From the NCBI GenBank assembly GCA_002682825.1, contig NOKP01000002.1, forward strand, positions 3,413,378 through 3,477,377: a stretch of 64,000 nucleotides of DNA. Reading direction: 5' to 3'. The stretch comes from Neonectria sp. B-13. Lineage: Eukaryota; Ascomycota; Sordariomycetes; Hypocreales; Nectriaceae. The notes beneath the pieces were generated by a model, which searched no databases, was not told where the DNA came from, and saw only the letters and a list, made by a program, of their open reading frames with translations. Positions 44,813-54,836 of the stretch are shown one piece after another (within the stretch, counting starts at the first letter, position 1; each line of letters begins with the position of its first letter). The translations under genes and the position numbers were made by a program.

Positions 44813-46194
44813 TCAGCGACGAGCCGGCTCCAAGACCGCATCCCGCCCAACCGGCGGAGGCGGCAAATCTGACAGAGGCGATACCGGCTCTGATGACGCC
44901 CTTAGCTGGTCCTGTACACTGTGCGACGAGGTTGGTTGCGGCGCAGGGAGAAGCGGGTCATCGGGGAGCTCTTCGATGCGGTCACTTCCATCGATAGTGG
45001 TTTCGCCATCGGTCTTCGCCTTCTCCAGGCGGACTTCGCGACCACGTTTGTGACAATACCAAAGCACGAACATGAGCACTAAGAAAAGCGTTAGCAAGTG
45101 GCAAGAGCTAGATGGGGGTTTGGGAACTTACAGAATAGGGCAACGCTCCAGACTACGTTGGTTCCCATGACTGCTGGCCACCGCAGCTTCAGCGCGTTGA
45201 CGATCGCCTTGAGCATGCTCACAACGGCCCCGGGCTTCGTCACCAGCTCCGTAATGTTCCCCGGCATGAAAAGTTTCTTCGCTGCCTCCTTGACTCCGAT
45301 TTCGGTCTCGGCCTTGAGGCCCTGGCTTTCTGCGGCAGCGGCGAGCAGCTCGGGCGCAAGCGAAGTGGTCAACTTCTCAGGCAGCTGGGTGACGAGCTTC
45401 TGCATTGACGAGGGGAGCTTCTCGAAGCCGCGGTTGATGGCGCCATCGCGGTCCTCGACAAGGCTCATGAGGTCGTTGCACGCCGTCGGCACTCCATTGA
45501 CGAGGTCCTTGAATATCTGCGTGAAGCGCTGCAGCAGGTCCGACGACTCGTTGGACAGCGAGACGATCTTGTTGTTCTTCGCTTGGAGGTTCAGGCGATC
45601 CAAGACATTGCTGAGGTCCTCCTTCTCACGCTCGGCTTCTTGCGGAGTGATGTCCTCTGGTTTGAGCAAGTCGCCATGTTTCTTGTTCCGGTGGAACAGG
45701 AGTGAGAGGCGGTTAGGGAGTTTGTCGTCTTTATCCTTCTTGTCTTTCTTCTTTCCCTTAGCATCCTCTTTGTCCTTGCCCTTGGCCCCCTCTTCACCAG
45801 GCTTCGCTACCTCCACGGACTGCTTATTGCTCGATACTGAGTCGGTGTCGGACAGCTCGATCGTGGGGGTTTTAATGCGCGGAGGCAACGGGGGAGGGGG
45901 GCCGTCGCCTTCTAGGATGCTCCTCAGCCAGGCTTCGTCGTTTGTGTCGAGGACTGGGCTTAGCGGGGGAGGGTCGGAACTCGGGCGACGATGCCTCTCG
46001 GGCTCGCTCTCGCTGTGGTCGTTGTGTCGCTCATGATGCTTGTCATGAACCGCGGTTTCGATCTCAGGCGCATGCGGCTTGGCCCCTGTCGTCTCCACCT
46101 CGTCCGGGTGTGCGGCCTTGTGTGTGGCCTCGTCCGCGGCCTCCTTCTCGGCCTTGTTCTTTTTGAACTTCTTGTACGTGAAATATTCCAACAT
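44813..46194 (-). CDS. Conserved fungal single-span membrane protein, function unknown, 2 exons
   Basis: Exons 45132-46194 and 44813-45078 join in frame to 442 residues. It begins MLEYFTYKKFKKNKAEKE, followed by a long charged and Pro-rich region (GDGPPPPLPPRIKTP, then a Lys/Asp run with KGKKKDKKDKDDK). An ordered block at about 200-340 (LSNVLDRLNLQAKN, LLQRFTQIFKDLVNGVP, LMSLVEDRDG, KLPSSMQKLVTQLPEKL) is the likely conserved domain. One membrane span lies at about 344-363 and is split by the intron (GTNVVWSVALF / LLMFVLWYC), with HKRGR after it and an acidic Pro-rich tail. The arrangement suggests a large soluble N-terminal side and a short tail. I know this type only as an uncharacterised fungal family. 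An upstream in-frame ATG at 46311 would add 39 residues. Confidence 0.8.
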
Positions 46195-46636
46195 TGTGTA
46201 TTTCGGTCGTGTCGAGCTTGGGTTGGTGGGTTTCGACGAACGCGATCGGAAACTGCGTGGTCGATGGTATTTATTCAGGAGTGAGGACAAAGAGGCCGCC
46301 GAGTCGAACAATCATGCCCTAAGGTACGTAGACACGATAGGACGTCAACGGTTCGTAGACGCGCGCTTGCAATCTGCTTGGTTTCAGGCGGCGAGTTCTG
46401 GGCCAATACCAGAAGCACCGCCACATGACATCACACGCCACCCCTCCACGCCGTCATCCATTCCCCCACCCAACTGTTGTGTGGTGCAGCTGGTGCTGTA
46501 TAAATCGACAACCAACGACCGACAACTCCTCTAAGTACCGAGCTCAAATCGATAGCCAACTACGCGCTTCGTACCAAAATGCGTCTTCATTGAGGTAGGT
46601 TCTGGGTATCTTGAATGAAAGGAATGCGTAGACCAA
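46195..46636. other. Intergenic: membrane-protein promoter and nse1 3' region
   Basis: About 440 bases between two minus-strand genes. No ORF with features. Confidence 0.5.
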
Positions 46637-47650
46637 TCACGTTCGTTCGTCGTCGTAAATGTTTTCCTCCGCGTCCTCAGCGTCCTCAGCGTCCTCGTCA
46701 GCGTCCTCCCCTCCCCCTTCCTCGCGAATAACGTCGTCAGCCAGCGTGCTTCGTCGCCAGCCGCCTCCTCGCCTTCGGCCAGTTTGATAGGCATCCGTCA
46801 TCGTGACAGCCCTTTCACCAGTATATTTCTTGCCGGACCATGTGTTTGAACACTTTGGGCACTTCTTCTCTCTGCGCGTTCGCCAGAATGCATCCTCGCA
46901 AATATCATGTAACCGGAAGTTGCAGTCTGGCTCGATGCATCTCAGGCCAATTGTGACAATTTCCTTGCAAGCCTCGCAGAACTTTATCCGCTGCCACTCG
47001 TTAGGGCCAATATCCGGGTCGTTGTATGTGTCGACAAGCCATGGTCGCAATTCCAGCAGCGCCCGCGGTGAGAGAGAGTAGAAGGACTCGGTGCTCTTCT
47101 CAAACCAGCCTCCCTCAACCAAGCTTGCCAGGACAGCTTCAACCTCGCTATGCTTCAGACCCTTATCTCCTGGCGTCTGTGTCTGTGTATCCGCATCGAT
47201 TTGGCTCTGTCTTCGGTTCGGTCGCGCCAGTTTAATAGCCTGCATGTCGGTGATGGCAAGGACCTCCATGCGAGGCGAATTGAACTTTTCGAACATGCCG
47301 TCGAGGACTCGCTTGATGAACGACAATTCATCAGGACTATATGTCGTAGCGAGTTGTGTCTGCGGATCGGAGGTGGTGTTGACTAAGGCATAGATGCGCT
47401 GCTTTGTGACTTGATGAACGGTGCTTCTTACTTCGTAGTCGAAGAGTGAGGCCGCTTCTGAAGCAATGTCAATGTACTCCTTGAATTGTTCCTCCGTGAC
47501 TTGTTCAGGGCGGACTTCGCTCTCCCCGCCACTATCCGCATTAAAGATCTCGGAGAGGATGGGCCGGGCTTCTTCAAAGGTAATGGTACCTCGAGCCAAG
47601 ATGGCCTGGAGGAACGCCCGGTTTCCGGCGGTGTAGTGGGGTTCTCCCAT
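46637..47650 (-). CDS. nse1: Nse1, RING-like subunit of the SMC5/6 complex
   Basis: A single exon of 337 residues. Nse1 pairs with Nse3 (MAGE protein) and Nse4 in the SMC5/6 complex, which acts in recombinational DNA repair and chromosome stability, and has ubiquitin-ligase character. The N-terminal winged-helix part (NRAFLQAILARGTITFEEAR) is followed by YALVNTTSDPQTQLATTYSP, a family hallmark, and SFIKRVLDGMF. The C-terminal variant RING is complete: C225, C228, C238, C243, H248, C251, C264, C267 (C4HC3 type). After it comes a tail with basic residues (GRRRGGGWRR) and an acidic tandem repeat (DEDAEDAEDAEE) encoded by 9-base units near 46672-46702. The upstream neighbour is divergent, the 7-span membrane protein. 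Confidence 0.95.
   Translation of the reverse strand: MGEPHYTAGNRAFLQAILARGTITFEEARPILSEIFNADSGGESEVRPEQVTEEQFKEYIDIASEAASLFDYEVRSTVHQVTKQRIYALVNTTSDPQTQLATTYSPDELSFIKRVLDGMFEKFNSPRMEVLAITDMQAIKLARPNRRQSQIDADTQTQTPGDKGLKHSEVEAVLASLVEGGWFEKSTESFYSLSPRALLELRPWLVDTYNDPDIGPNEWQRIKFCEACKEIVTIGLRCIEPDCNFRLHDICEDAFWRTRREKKCPKCSNTWSGKKYTGERAVTMTDAYQTGRRRGGGWRRSTLADDVIREEGGGEDADEDAEDAEDAEENIYDDERT
46672..46702. repeat. 9-bp coding tandem repeat in nse1
   Basis: Units of GCGTCCTCA (minus-strand codons Asp-Ala-Glu or Glu-Asp-Ala) repeat about three times in the acidic C-terminal tail. Copy number could differ between strains. Confidence 0.75.
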
Positions 47651-48681
47651 ATTAGCTGGATTGGCCCTTCCTGCTGCTTTTGGTGGGATGATGCGACGTG
47701 GAACCTGCGATATGGTTTGCTTTCAAGATGGGGGACGCTCTTTTTGGTGGTTCAAAGGAAGACGCGATTCACGCGTCTCGAAGCTAGAGTGTTGTGGCGG
47801 TGCAGCATCCTCAGGTGTGGCGTGTGGCTGTTGGACCATGGTACACACCCAATCTCGGTCCCTAACAAAGAGGGAACTTAGATCAGCCGCAGCTTGGGCG
47901 AGCTCCGTTCAACTCCATCATCCACTCATGATTGGCCATCTTTTAAGCGTCAAGCTATCTGAGATTCAAGCCCAGACAAGCCGACGCCGCTTGCGCTGTG
48001 ATGGAATCGGTAGTCAAGCCGACGCCATGACACACTATTGCCCGAGATGAAACATTTAGTGGGACTTTGTTGCATCGTAGATGAACCATTTGATCTCAGA
48101 TGACGAATCTCGGCCTTCTCATGTCCATCTTGATGAGCAAATCGTGAGATCGATCAGGATTTGGATAGCCGACCCGATCGAAACACCAATGCAAGACGAC
48201 TCTCACGCAAGTGTGTTGAGGCCACGGGCCTCTTTTAATATAATGGAAAAGGCACGCATCAGCTACGCAGGACTTTCTAGGTGCTCTTTTGGCATCTCAT
48301 TGGCCCCAAAATGCACCACCATCTTCAAGTACGCATTTAAGGGCTCCATCCGAGCGGCGAGCTTCACATGGCTGCCGTGGGTCCATCTCCACCTTGATCC
48401 AGAATTCTCGGATCAAACTGACTCTCCAATCTCTCACCATTCTTGCAGGGCTTGTTCCAGGGGTATTCCTCTCGTTCCCGGAGAGCTGGGTTTGAACGAT
48501 TAATGGTACATATAGATCAGAGATTTGATCGTGGGGCTGGAATGCCCACGTGTCAACCATCGGTTGCCCCGTTGAGCTGATATTATACGGGAGCTTTCCA
48601 TTTCTGTCGTTTGCTGTACAGTACAGTACCTTCCTTCACGCCCTTGTTGTTTCTCTCCTGTGAATCGTCAACGCGTAACCA
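47651..48681. other. Divergent promoter region (nse1 / 7-span protein)
   Basis: About 1 kb between two divergent starts. Short ORFs such as 48081-48503 (+) show no features. No gene is seen. Confidence 0.5.
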
Positions 48682-50134
48682 ATGGCCGCTCAACTGCTCC
48701 CGGAAGCACTGGGGTTGGCAATTGGAATCCTCGTGTACTCTCTCTTCTGTATCACTCTGGGCCTCCTCACAGCGTGGCTTGTCTGGGTACATCGTGAGGG
48801 TACGAGCTGTAAGTGACAATACTCATTATGTTGCATAACCAAGCCAGTGGTTAATCATCACAAGACGTCTTCCTCCTAGCTGTCTTCACGACGGTTGGAG
48901 GCGTGGCTTCAATAGCGCAGCAGATTCATACCATCGTCCGCTGGAGGGACATCAAGTTAGAGCAACATCGCTATACCGTAGCAAATGTTGGGAACCCAGA
49001 ACTTGCACTGGCCGGCGGCTCGGTAAATCTGGATTTGGCGCTTTTTTACATCCGTACGCTATATCCTTCGGCATTGATGTTCTGATGCTGATATGCAGTC
49101 ACAGAGTTTGCTTGCTATGGCATTGAGGCCCTGCTCATCTTCTTTTGGTGCGCCGTCTTACTCCAGTCCATTTATCAGATACGGGTATTGGTAAATACTC
49201 TGCGATATACCAATGTCGTGGCAAAGGTGGCAGCCATACTGTTCCCTGTCGTCATGATATGCCTACTTCAAGTCAAGGCTATTCAGGACAACAAGATCGC
49301 CTTCTTCGTCCTTGCGAACTTCTGCAGTATGTCTCCTGTTTGGTTGTGTACAGCCATGTCCCTAATACGTCAGCAGTGTCTGTTGGTCTTTTGGGAGGCG
49401 CCACTATGCTACTTGCGATCCTCGGCCGATACATCTACACCAGACGCGCCCTCGTTTCTTTCGGATTTAGATATGGCAAATCTTCAAACACGTCCGGTGG
49501 TCAGTCACTACCTTCCACTACGGCGAGGCTTCGCCATGGACAGAAAATATATGATAGGTGGCTTATTCTGCGACTTGCCGTGGGCTTCGTCGCCTTGGGG
49601 TAAGTTTATCCAACTTGAACCCTGATAAGAAACAAACTCACAATTCACTTTAGGATATTCCAGCTGGTCACCATCATGACTGAGGTGATTTCCCAGGGCA
49701 AGAACACGCGCAGCAACCTCAGAGATTCTGCCGACCTGAGTCTGCAACAGGCCAAGTCCGATTTCGTTTTCTTCTTGCCGGGGGCGACGCCGCCGCTGGT
49801 TGCTTTCATAGTATTTGGCACCACGCGACCTTTCCGAGAGTACATGTGGGCCGTCTGTATGCCAATGTGTCTGAAGGGGGGGCTGGATCGACGAGAACCT
49901 AGAAGTGCAGATGGCACAAGCCCTAGCCAAGCTTCGCGGTCCCAAGGGTTGCAGGTCTACAGTCCGGACGGTAGTCATGGTCATAGTGGAGCGAGCAGCA
50001 TCGGATCAGGGATGATGCTATCAAGCTTTGCTGGACGACGAGAGGATGATGTCGTGCCTATCTTAGAGGGTTCGACTCACGACGGTGTGGATGGCACGTT
50101 CCATGAGAACTATAAGCTCCCCCAATCTGTCTAG
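48682..50134 (+). CDS. Seven-span membrane protein, possible receptor-like fungal protein, 5 exons
   Basis: Exons 48682-48808, 48865-49053, 49099-49326, 49374-49599 and 49654-50134 give 416 residues; introns are 45-56 bases. Seven hydrophobic segments can be counted: LGLAIGILVYSLFCITLGLL; VFLLAVFTTVGGVASIA; CYGIEALLIFFWCAVLL; KVAAILFPVVMICLL; AFFVLANFC with VSVGLLGGATMLLAILG; LRLAVGFVALGIFQLV; and FFLPGATPPLVAFIVFG. The last approximately 100 residues form a Ser/Gly-rich soluble tail. The topology fits a fungal GPCR-like or Rta1-like arrangement, but I cannot place it in a named class. The fourth exon could begin at 49374 or three bases later (tandem CAG). Many short introns that are hard to predict mean the gene may be misannotated in relatives. 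Confidence 0.8.
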
Positions 50135-51075
50135 TGATGCTAATAAGTATTCCTCATTTGTGTGACCCATTGAGATCATCTTGAATTGCTTTGTGGTTTT
50201 TTGTGAATTCTCATCAAGCACAAGGAGCTCCTTAATGGCCGGTCATAGATTGTTGATTTGGCAAAAACGTCAGTCACAGCACATAAAATGGTCTTGGTCT
50301 ACCCTGCAAAGTAAGGTTTTTCGTCTTGAAATTGAAGGAAACAGAGCCCCAAAAAACTACTCGGAAACAGACACTGACATGACAAAAGCCACATATTCAA
50401 AGAGGGCACTAGAGCATGTTTGTCTTGCTTCCCAAGGAAATAGCGAACCACAGGGTAGCGCAACTTCCATGTCAAGGCTCCAACTGCTGACTCAGCTTCC
50501 GTGTGGCTGGCTGTGGCTGGCTGTGATTGGCCTGTCGCGACTTCAATCCGACACTCCCTTCAAACCACCTAGCACAAAGCATGAGGGCAGCCCAAGGACG
50601 ACGACAAGGAAACGGAAATTGTCAGGATTGACAACTGGAAAAGAAGCGCAAATTCTCACGAAGCAGGCGGCTGGAATAGACCCCTGGCTCTTTACCTGCC
50701 CTGGTCAGCTAAGTGACTGCCGCGTTGAGACCGTACTCACCTCGTGCTGTGGCGCGTCCAGCCCGGCGCCAGAAGGGTGGACAGGACGGCAGCGCTGGCA
50801 GCAGCCGACGGGAAGACCAATCGCGGGAGAGACCCGGGTCTAGTTCATGGCCAGTCGAGAGTGATTCATTCAGCCGGTGCTGCGCTTTCAACGCGAAGGA
50901 GTCAAGGATTCACGGCCATCGCGCTGTCAGGCCGCGCCTGACGCTCCACCATCCACACTGAGCCCGTGCCTTCTGAGATCACAATTGTCACCTCGTGGTC
51001 TTTACGGGTTTTGCCAACACCACCAAACAGCTTCGAAGTCCATGACCGCAAGTTGACCGCCAAACATCGCCTACC
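50135..51075. other. Intergenic upstream of clr2
   Basis: About 940 bases, no supported gene. An open stretch at 50181-50843 (+) has no ATG at its head and no recognisable domain. It contains a GGCTGGCTGT repeat near 50510. Confidence 0.5.
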
Positions 51076-53118
51076 ATGACGGACCTGAAGGAGTTTGATG
51101 TGATTCGGGTAGCCAGAAGCGATGGCGCGGATACCGGCCCAGGGTACTGGCCTACGACGGCACCTACTCTCGTCAACACCACGAAGAAGCCGACCAAAGA
51201 TGCTGCTTCATCGGAAAAGGCGCCTAGGACAAAGCCGCAAATGGTTCGGTTGGCTGAGGACGACCCTAGGTTCGTCGAGTGGAGGGTCAAGCTGGGCATC
51301 TTACTGAAACAAGAGCTGTGCCCGAATCCCGATGGTAAGCCGAATCTGGAGTCAGTCATCGGCACGGAACTAACAGAGCTGGTAGAGGGAAACCCATGGT
51401 ATGTGCAGTTTCCACAAGGGTACTGGCTGTACGAAAAGTCCAAACACCTCTGGGTTTCCGGTTTCCCGATAAAGGCCAAGCTCTTCAAGAGCCCGCAAGA
51501 GTTCGCCGTCCATCTGATCTGGTTGCTCTCTACTTCCATGGACTATGGTGACTGCTGCTGCGCGCACTGCAACGCAGGAAACGTGGCCAAGGGAGCCGCA
51601 GCCGCAGAGGAGAGCCTCATAATCACTCACGAGGCACCCAAGAACGAGAAAATGCCTCTTAAGGTCACACCGGTTCCGCTCCCCCAGATACCCGGGCAGC
51701 CAGTACAGAAGCACATCGGCACAGTTCCACGTCCGACATCTACACAATCAACGCCGGTGACAACGGCTCATAACTCACCTGCCCCTGTTGGTGCTGTGAT
51801 GCAGCCTCAAGTGCAAGTACAGCCGCGTCCTCAGTCTCAACCACCGGTTCAACCACCAGTTCACCCTTCACCTCAACCTCCACCTCAGGCTCAAGCTCAA
51901 CTTCAAGCTCAAGCTCAAGCTCCACCTCAACTTCAAGCTCAAGCTCAAGCTCAAGCTCCACCTCAGCTCCAGCCTCAACCTCACATCCAAACACAGCAGC
52001 TTCAGCTTCAGGCACAACCCCAACAGGCACAGGTGCAGGCGCAGGTGCAGGCGCAGCCACAGGCTCAACTCCACCCCCATCAACAACAAATACAACCTCA
52101 ACCACACCCGCAACCGCAGCTCAACCAATGGGCTCTCAAATCACCTACCATGTTCCGCGCAGGAGAACTTGTCTGGTACCAGAATGGCACTACCTGGCGT
52201 CTCGGCATGATTGCTGCCTCTGCCAACGGCAACCACGAGCTCATGCCCATTGGCCACGGCTTGGTTCAGCAACAGAACGTCACCAAGCAGGACGGAGATA
52301 TGCGTCCATTTCATGCTTTCACGGTTCCGCCGGTTGCAATTCCCGACCTCAAGGAGAAGGCATTTGACGAGGTCCCTTGGGAAGGCATGTTCCGAGCACC
52401 AGGAAACGACGGGAACAAGCGGGAGTTGATCACTCTCGATGCTTCCAAGTTGGCCGCCGCGAAGGTTGACTATTCTTATTCGCTCTGGACCAAACTATCC
52501 GAAGACCCGAACGCTAAGACTGTTACTTTCTACGGATGCTTCTTCGGAGCAGAGCGTGTCGAGATCGGAGACACCCTCCGTTTGAGATCCCTCCCTGCCG
52601 AATTCAACGTCCCGGCCGAGACCGGGGTCTTGGGCCTACGTTTCATCTTCACAACCAAGGACTTCCCCGGCGGCGTCTTCTTCCGCGGCCACATCTACCA
52701 GCCCGTGAAGGGTGACGCCGATCCCCCAAACGTCGTCAGTGAGGAGCACCTGCCTATTGCCCTGAGAGAGGAAAGCCAGTGGCGCAACTCGACAAGCCCC
52801 GGCAAGCGCTGGCGCTGGGCGCTCGTCAAAGAGAACGTCGTGTTCAAGGAACAATCGATTAGAGGTCGATTCTACCCCATGCACCGACTTATGCCCATCC
52901 TCAACCCCGCCGCCTTCCGGCAAGCAGTCGCACAGGGCCAAACGGACGACCAATACGCTCACCTTAACAACCGCATGGATGGCTCCGGGAGGTACCTCGG
53001 CCGCAGGGCGAACCGACTCGAGGCGCTAGGGGCCTCGGTGCCCCGTACGGCGCGGTTTGTGCTGGAGCCTTTCGTAAGGGAGGAGGCCTTCAGAGACCCG
53101 GGGGCGCCGATCGAATAG
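51076..53118 (+). CDS. clr2: Clr2-like transcriptional silencing protein (SHREC subunit)
   Basis: A single exon of 680 residues. Clr2 in fission yeast is a scaffold of SHREC, the Clr3/Mit1 deacetylase-remodeller complex that silences heterochromatin. The N-terminal Clr2 domain is at about 67-165: NPWYVQFPQGYWLYEKS, LWVSGFPIKAKLFKSPQEFA, HLIWLL, and DYGDCCCAHC (156-165) with a Cys cluster that may bind metal. A Gln/Ala/Pro-rich linker at about 236-350 is built of short repeats. The C-terminal Clr2 domain from about 355 begins MFRAGELVWYQNG and includes RFIFTTKDFPGGVFFRGHIY, RGRFYPMHRLMPIL, and DGSGRYLGRRANRLEALG. The order of the two domains is as in the family; the Q-rich linker is longer than I would expect. 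Confidence 0.88.
   Translation: MTDLKEFDVIRVARSDGADTGPGYWPTTAPTLVNTTKKPTKDAASSEKAPRTKPQMVRLAEDDPRFVEWRVKLGILLKQELCPNPDGKPNLESVIGTELTELVEGNPWYVQFPQGYWLYEKSKHLWVSGFPIKAKLFKSPQEFAVHLIWLLSTSMDYGDCCCAHCNAGNVAKGAAAAEESLIITHEAPKNEKMPLKVTPVPLPQIPGQPVQKHIGTVPRPTSTQSTPVTTAHNSPAPVGAVMQPQVQVQPRPQSQPPVQPPVHPSPQPPPQAQAQLQAQAQAPPQLQAQAQAQAPPQLQPQPHIQTQQLQLQAQPQQAQVQAQVQAQPQAQLHPHQQQIQPQPHPQPQLNQWALKSPTMFRAGELVWYQNGTTWRLGMIAASANGNHELMPIGHGLVQQQNVTKQDGDMRPFHAFTVPPVAIPDLKEKAFDEVPWEGMFRAPGNDGNKRELITLDASKLAAAKVDYSYSLWTKLSEDPNAKTVTFYGCFFGAERVEIGDTLRLRSLPAEFNVPAETGVLGLRFIFTTKDFPGGVFFRGHIYQPVKGDADPPNVVSEEHLPIALREESQWRNSTSPGKRWRWALVKENVVFKEQSIRGRFYPMHRLMPILNPAAFRQAVAQGQTDDQYAHLNNRMDGSGRYLGRRANRLEALGASVPRTARFVLEPFVREEAFRDPGAPIE
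51890..52020 (+). repeat. Coding microsatellite in clr2 (Gln-Ala repeats)
   Basis: Repeats of CAAGCT (Gln-Ala) with interspersed CCACCTCAACTT blocks encode the linker between the Clr2 domains; two near-identical stretches occur. Confidence 0.85.
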
Positions 53119-54836
53119 GTAGTCATGTGCGAGGATTTTCTTTTTCTTCTTCTTCCCTAATGCACAACACCTAAACTCATGCAAAGGGATGGGCTTAAGG
53201 TTTGGTTGGGCGGATTACGGGCCAAGGATTGTTAGTGTATCACAGAACCGTGGAGTTGGGAGCTACCTTAGTTCCCTAACGTTGTTAGATGGAACAGATG
53301 CATATGTATGTCTGACCTACGTATGTCATCTATATGGCTTGAACTGGCATGTCTATGACGAAGAACCATTCACATGTGCTCTCCCTTGACAGGCCTATTC
53401 GTACTTTGTATAAAACTTGGCACTGATAGGAGGCGTCCGTCACTCATCCAGTGATCAAGGACAGAAACCAAAACATGGCCCTGTTCCAATGGGATCTTCG
53501 TCTCAATACTATCCCATGCGATTGTTTCCCAAACCAGTCTCACCGCTCTCAAGAAACATGAGACATCGCAAAGATCTCCAGCTCCCCTCCCCTCCGTCAC
53601 TCCTGCAGCCATCCCAAACAAACACAAGCCCGCCTTCTCAGCAAAAAAGCAAGCATGGCGCCGTTGGCAATGCAACGTCGGCGACCCGCAAAAGCAACGA
53701 TACAACGTTCCACACCGGCCAAGCCAAGCCAAAAGGTCCGTGGTTTTTGACCGAAAAAAAACAACCTGCTCGCTACCGCCACGCTGGTAAACGGGGCTGA
53801 CTGGCCGGGCGGGGGTGTCTGTGCGGCTGACTTTTGTCTCGAAGCTCTTACGCTGAGAGGCGCGGTGACGTGATGGGCTTGATGTTTCATGCGCGGCGGC
53901 CTCGAAAGGGGAAGACGGGCGCCCAAGGAAGGACACGAGTCAATGGGATTGGGTGCGCAGTGATAGGATGCTGGGATTATGGCTTGGACGATGTGAGGGA
54001 ATGGGCTTTGGAAAGGCGCGTTCTGCATCATGGAAAAGGGCGCATCATCTTGTTTGCCTAGTCACAAGGGCCCAAAAAAAAGAGAGTCATTTCATACGAG
54101 TGTCACAGTGGGCAAGGCCCTAAGAGACGAGACATAGATATCGTTCCCCTAGGTAGGGAATAGTGAGTTCGTTATTTTGACGTCTGGTTCGTGATGAGGG
54201 TGCGAGATAAGGTCCCCAAGTTTTTCATGTCGGGATAAGGGAAAACACCGCTTTCTCGCTGTCGCTAGAATCCATTGACCGGCCCGCTTGCACGGTATCC
54301 CGTCCCTTGCTCTGCTCCTCTTCCCCAAGACCACCCAGGCGACAGACTGTGCAAGCGTTCCTTTCTCGTCCTTTTCGCCCCAATGTGACACCGCAATGTT
54401 TCGTTCGTAAAATGCGTAGTAAATGATCGATGATTGTAGAGAAATCCTTAGTATGGCGCTTGAATGATTTAGATCGTCATGTCGAACGGATGGAAATAGT
54501 TCCATTCTATCTCGTGGGAACAAACAATATTCGTTGGTGTGATGCTCGTCGTGGAGTTGTCGTGTCGGGATGTGTAATATGCACGTGGCAAGTGCGGATA
54601 TGCCATGAGAACGGCTGGTCGAAAGAATAATAATGGACTGCGGATGATGGCGGACGAGTTTTCGGTTCATCAAAATGGGCCACAAATTTCCCAGCAACCG
54701 CCACCTCGCGCTCGTCGTTCTGATGTGGTAGTAAGAAAGATCAAGGAAAACAACCGCTACGCTCCTCGTCCCCTAAACCCCCTGACAAGCCAGACTTGTG
54801 AGGGAGTCAAACGATGCCCTGGGCTCATCGTGGTCG
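53119..54836. other. Intergenic between convergent genes
   Basis: About 1.7 kb between the stops of clr2 and the zinc-knuckle gene. ORFs at 53370-53936 (-) and 54149-54697 (-) are 180-190 codons without a recognisable domain and probably random. Confidence 0.5.

Noticed and set aside
50181..50843. 220-codon open frame upstream of clr2
   Set aside because: No ATG at its head, no domain, uneven composition, and it overlaps the likely clr2 promoter.
53370..53936. 188-codon minus-strand ORF after clr2
   Set aside because: No conserved features; lies between two convergent 3' ends.
54149..54697. 182-codon minus-strand ORF downstream of the zinc-knuckle gene
   Set aside because: No recognisable domain and likely 3' untranslated sequence.
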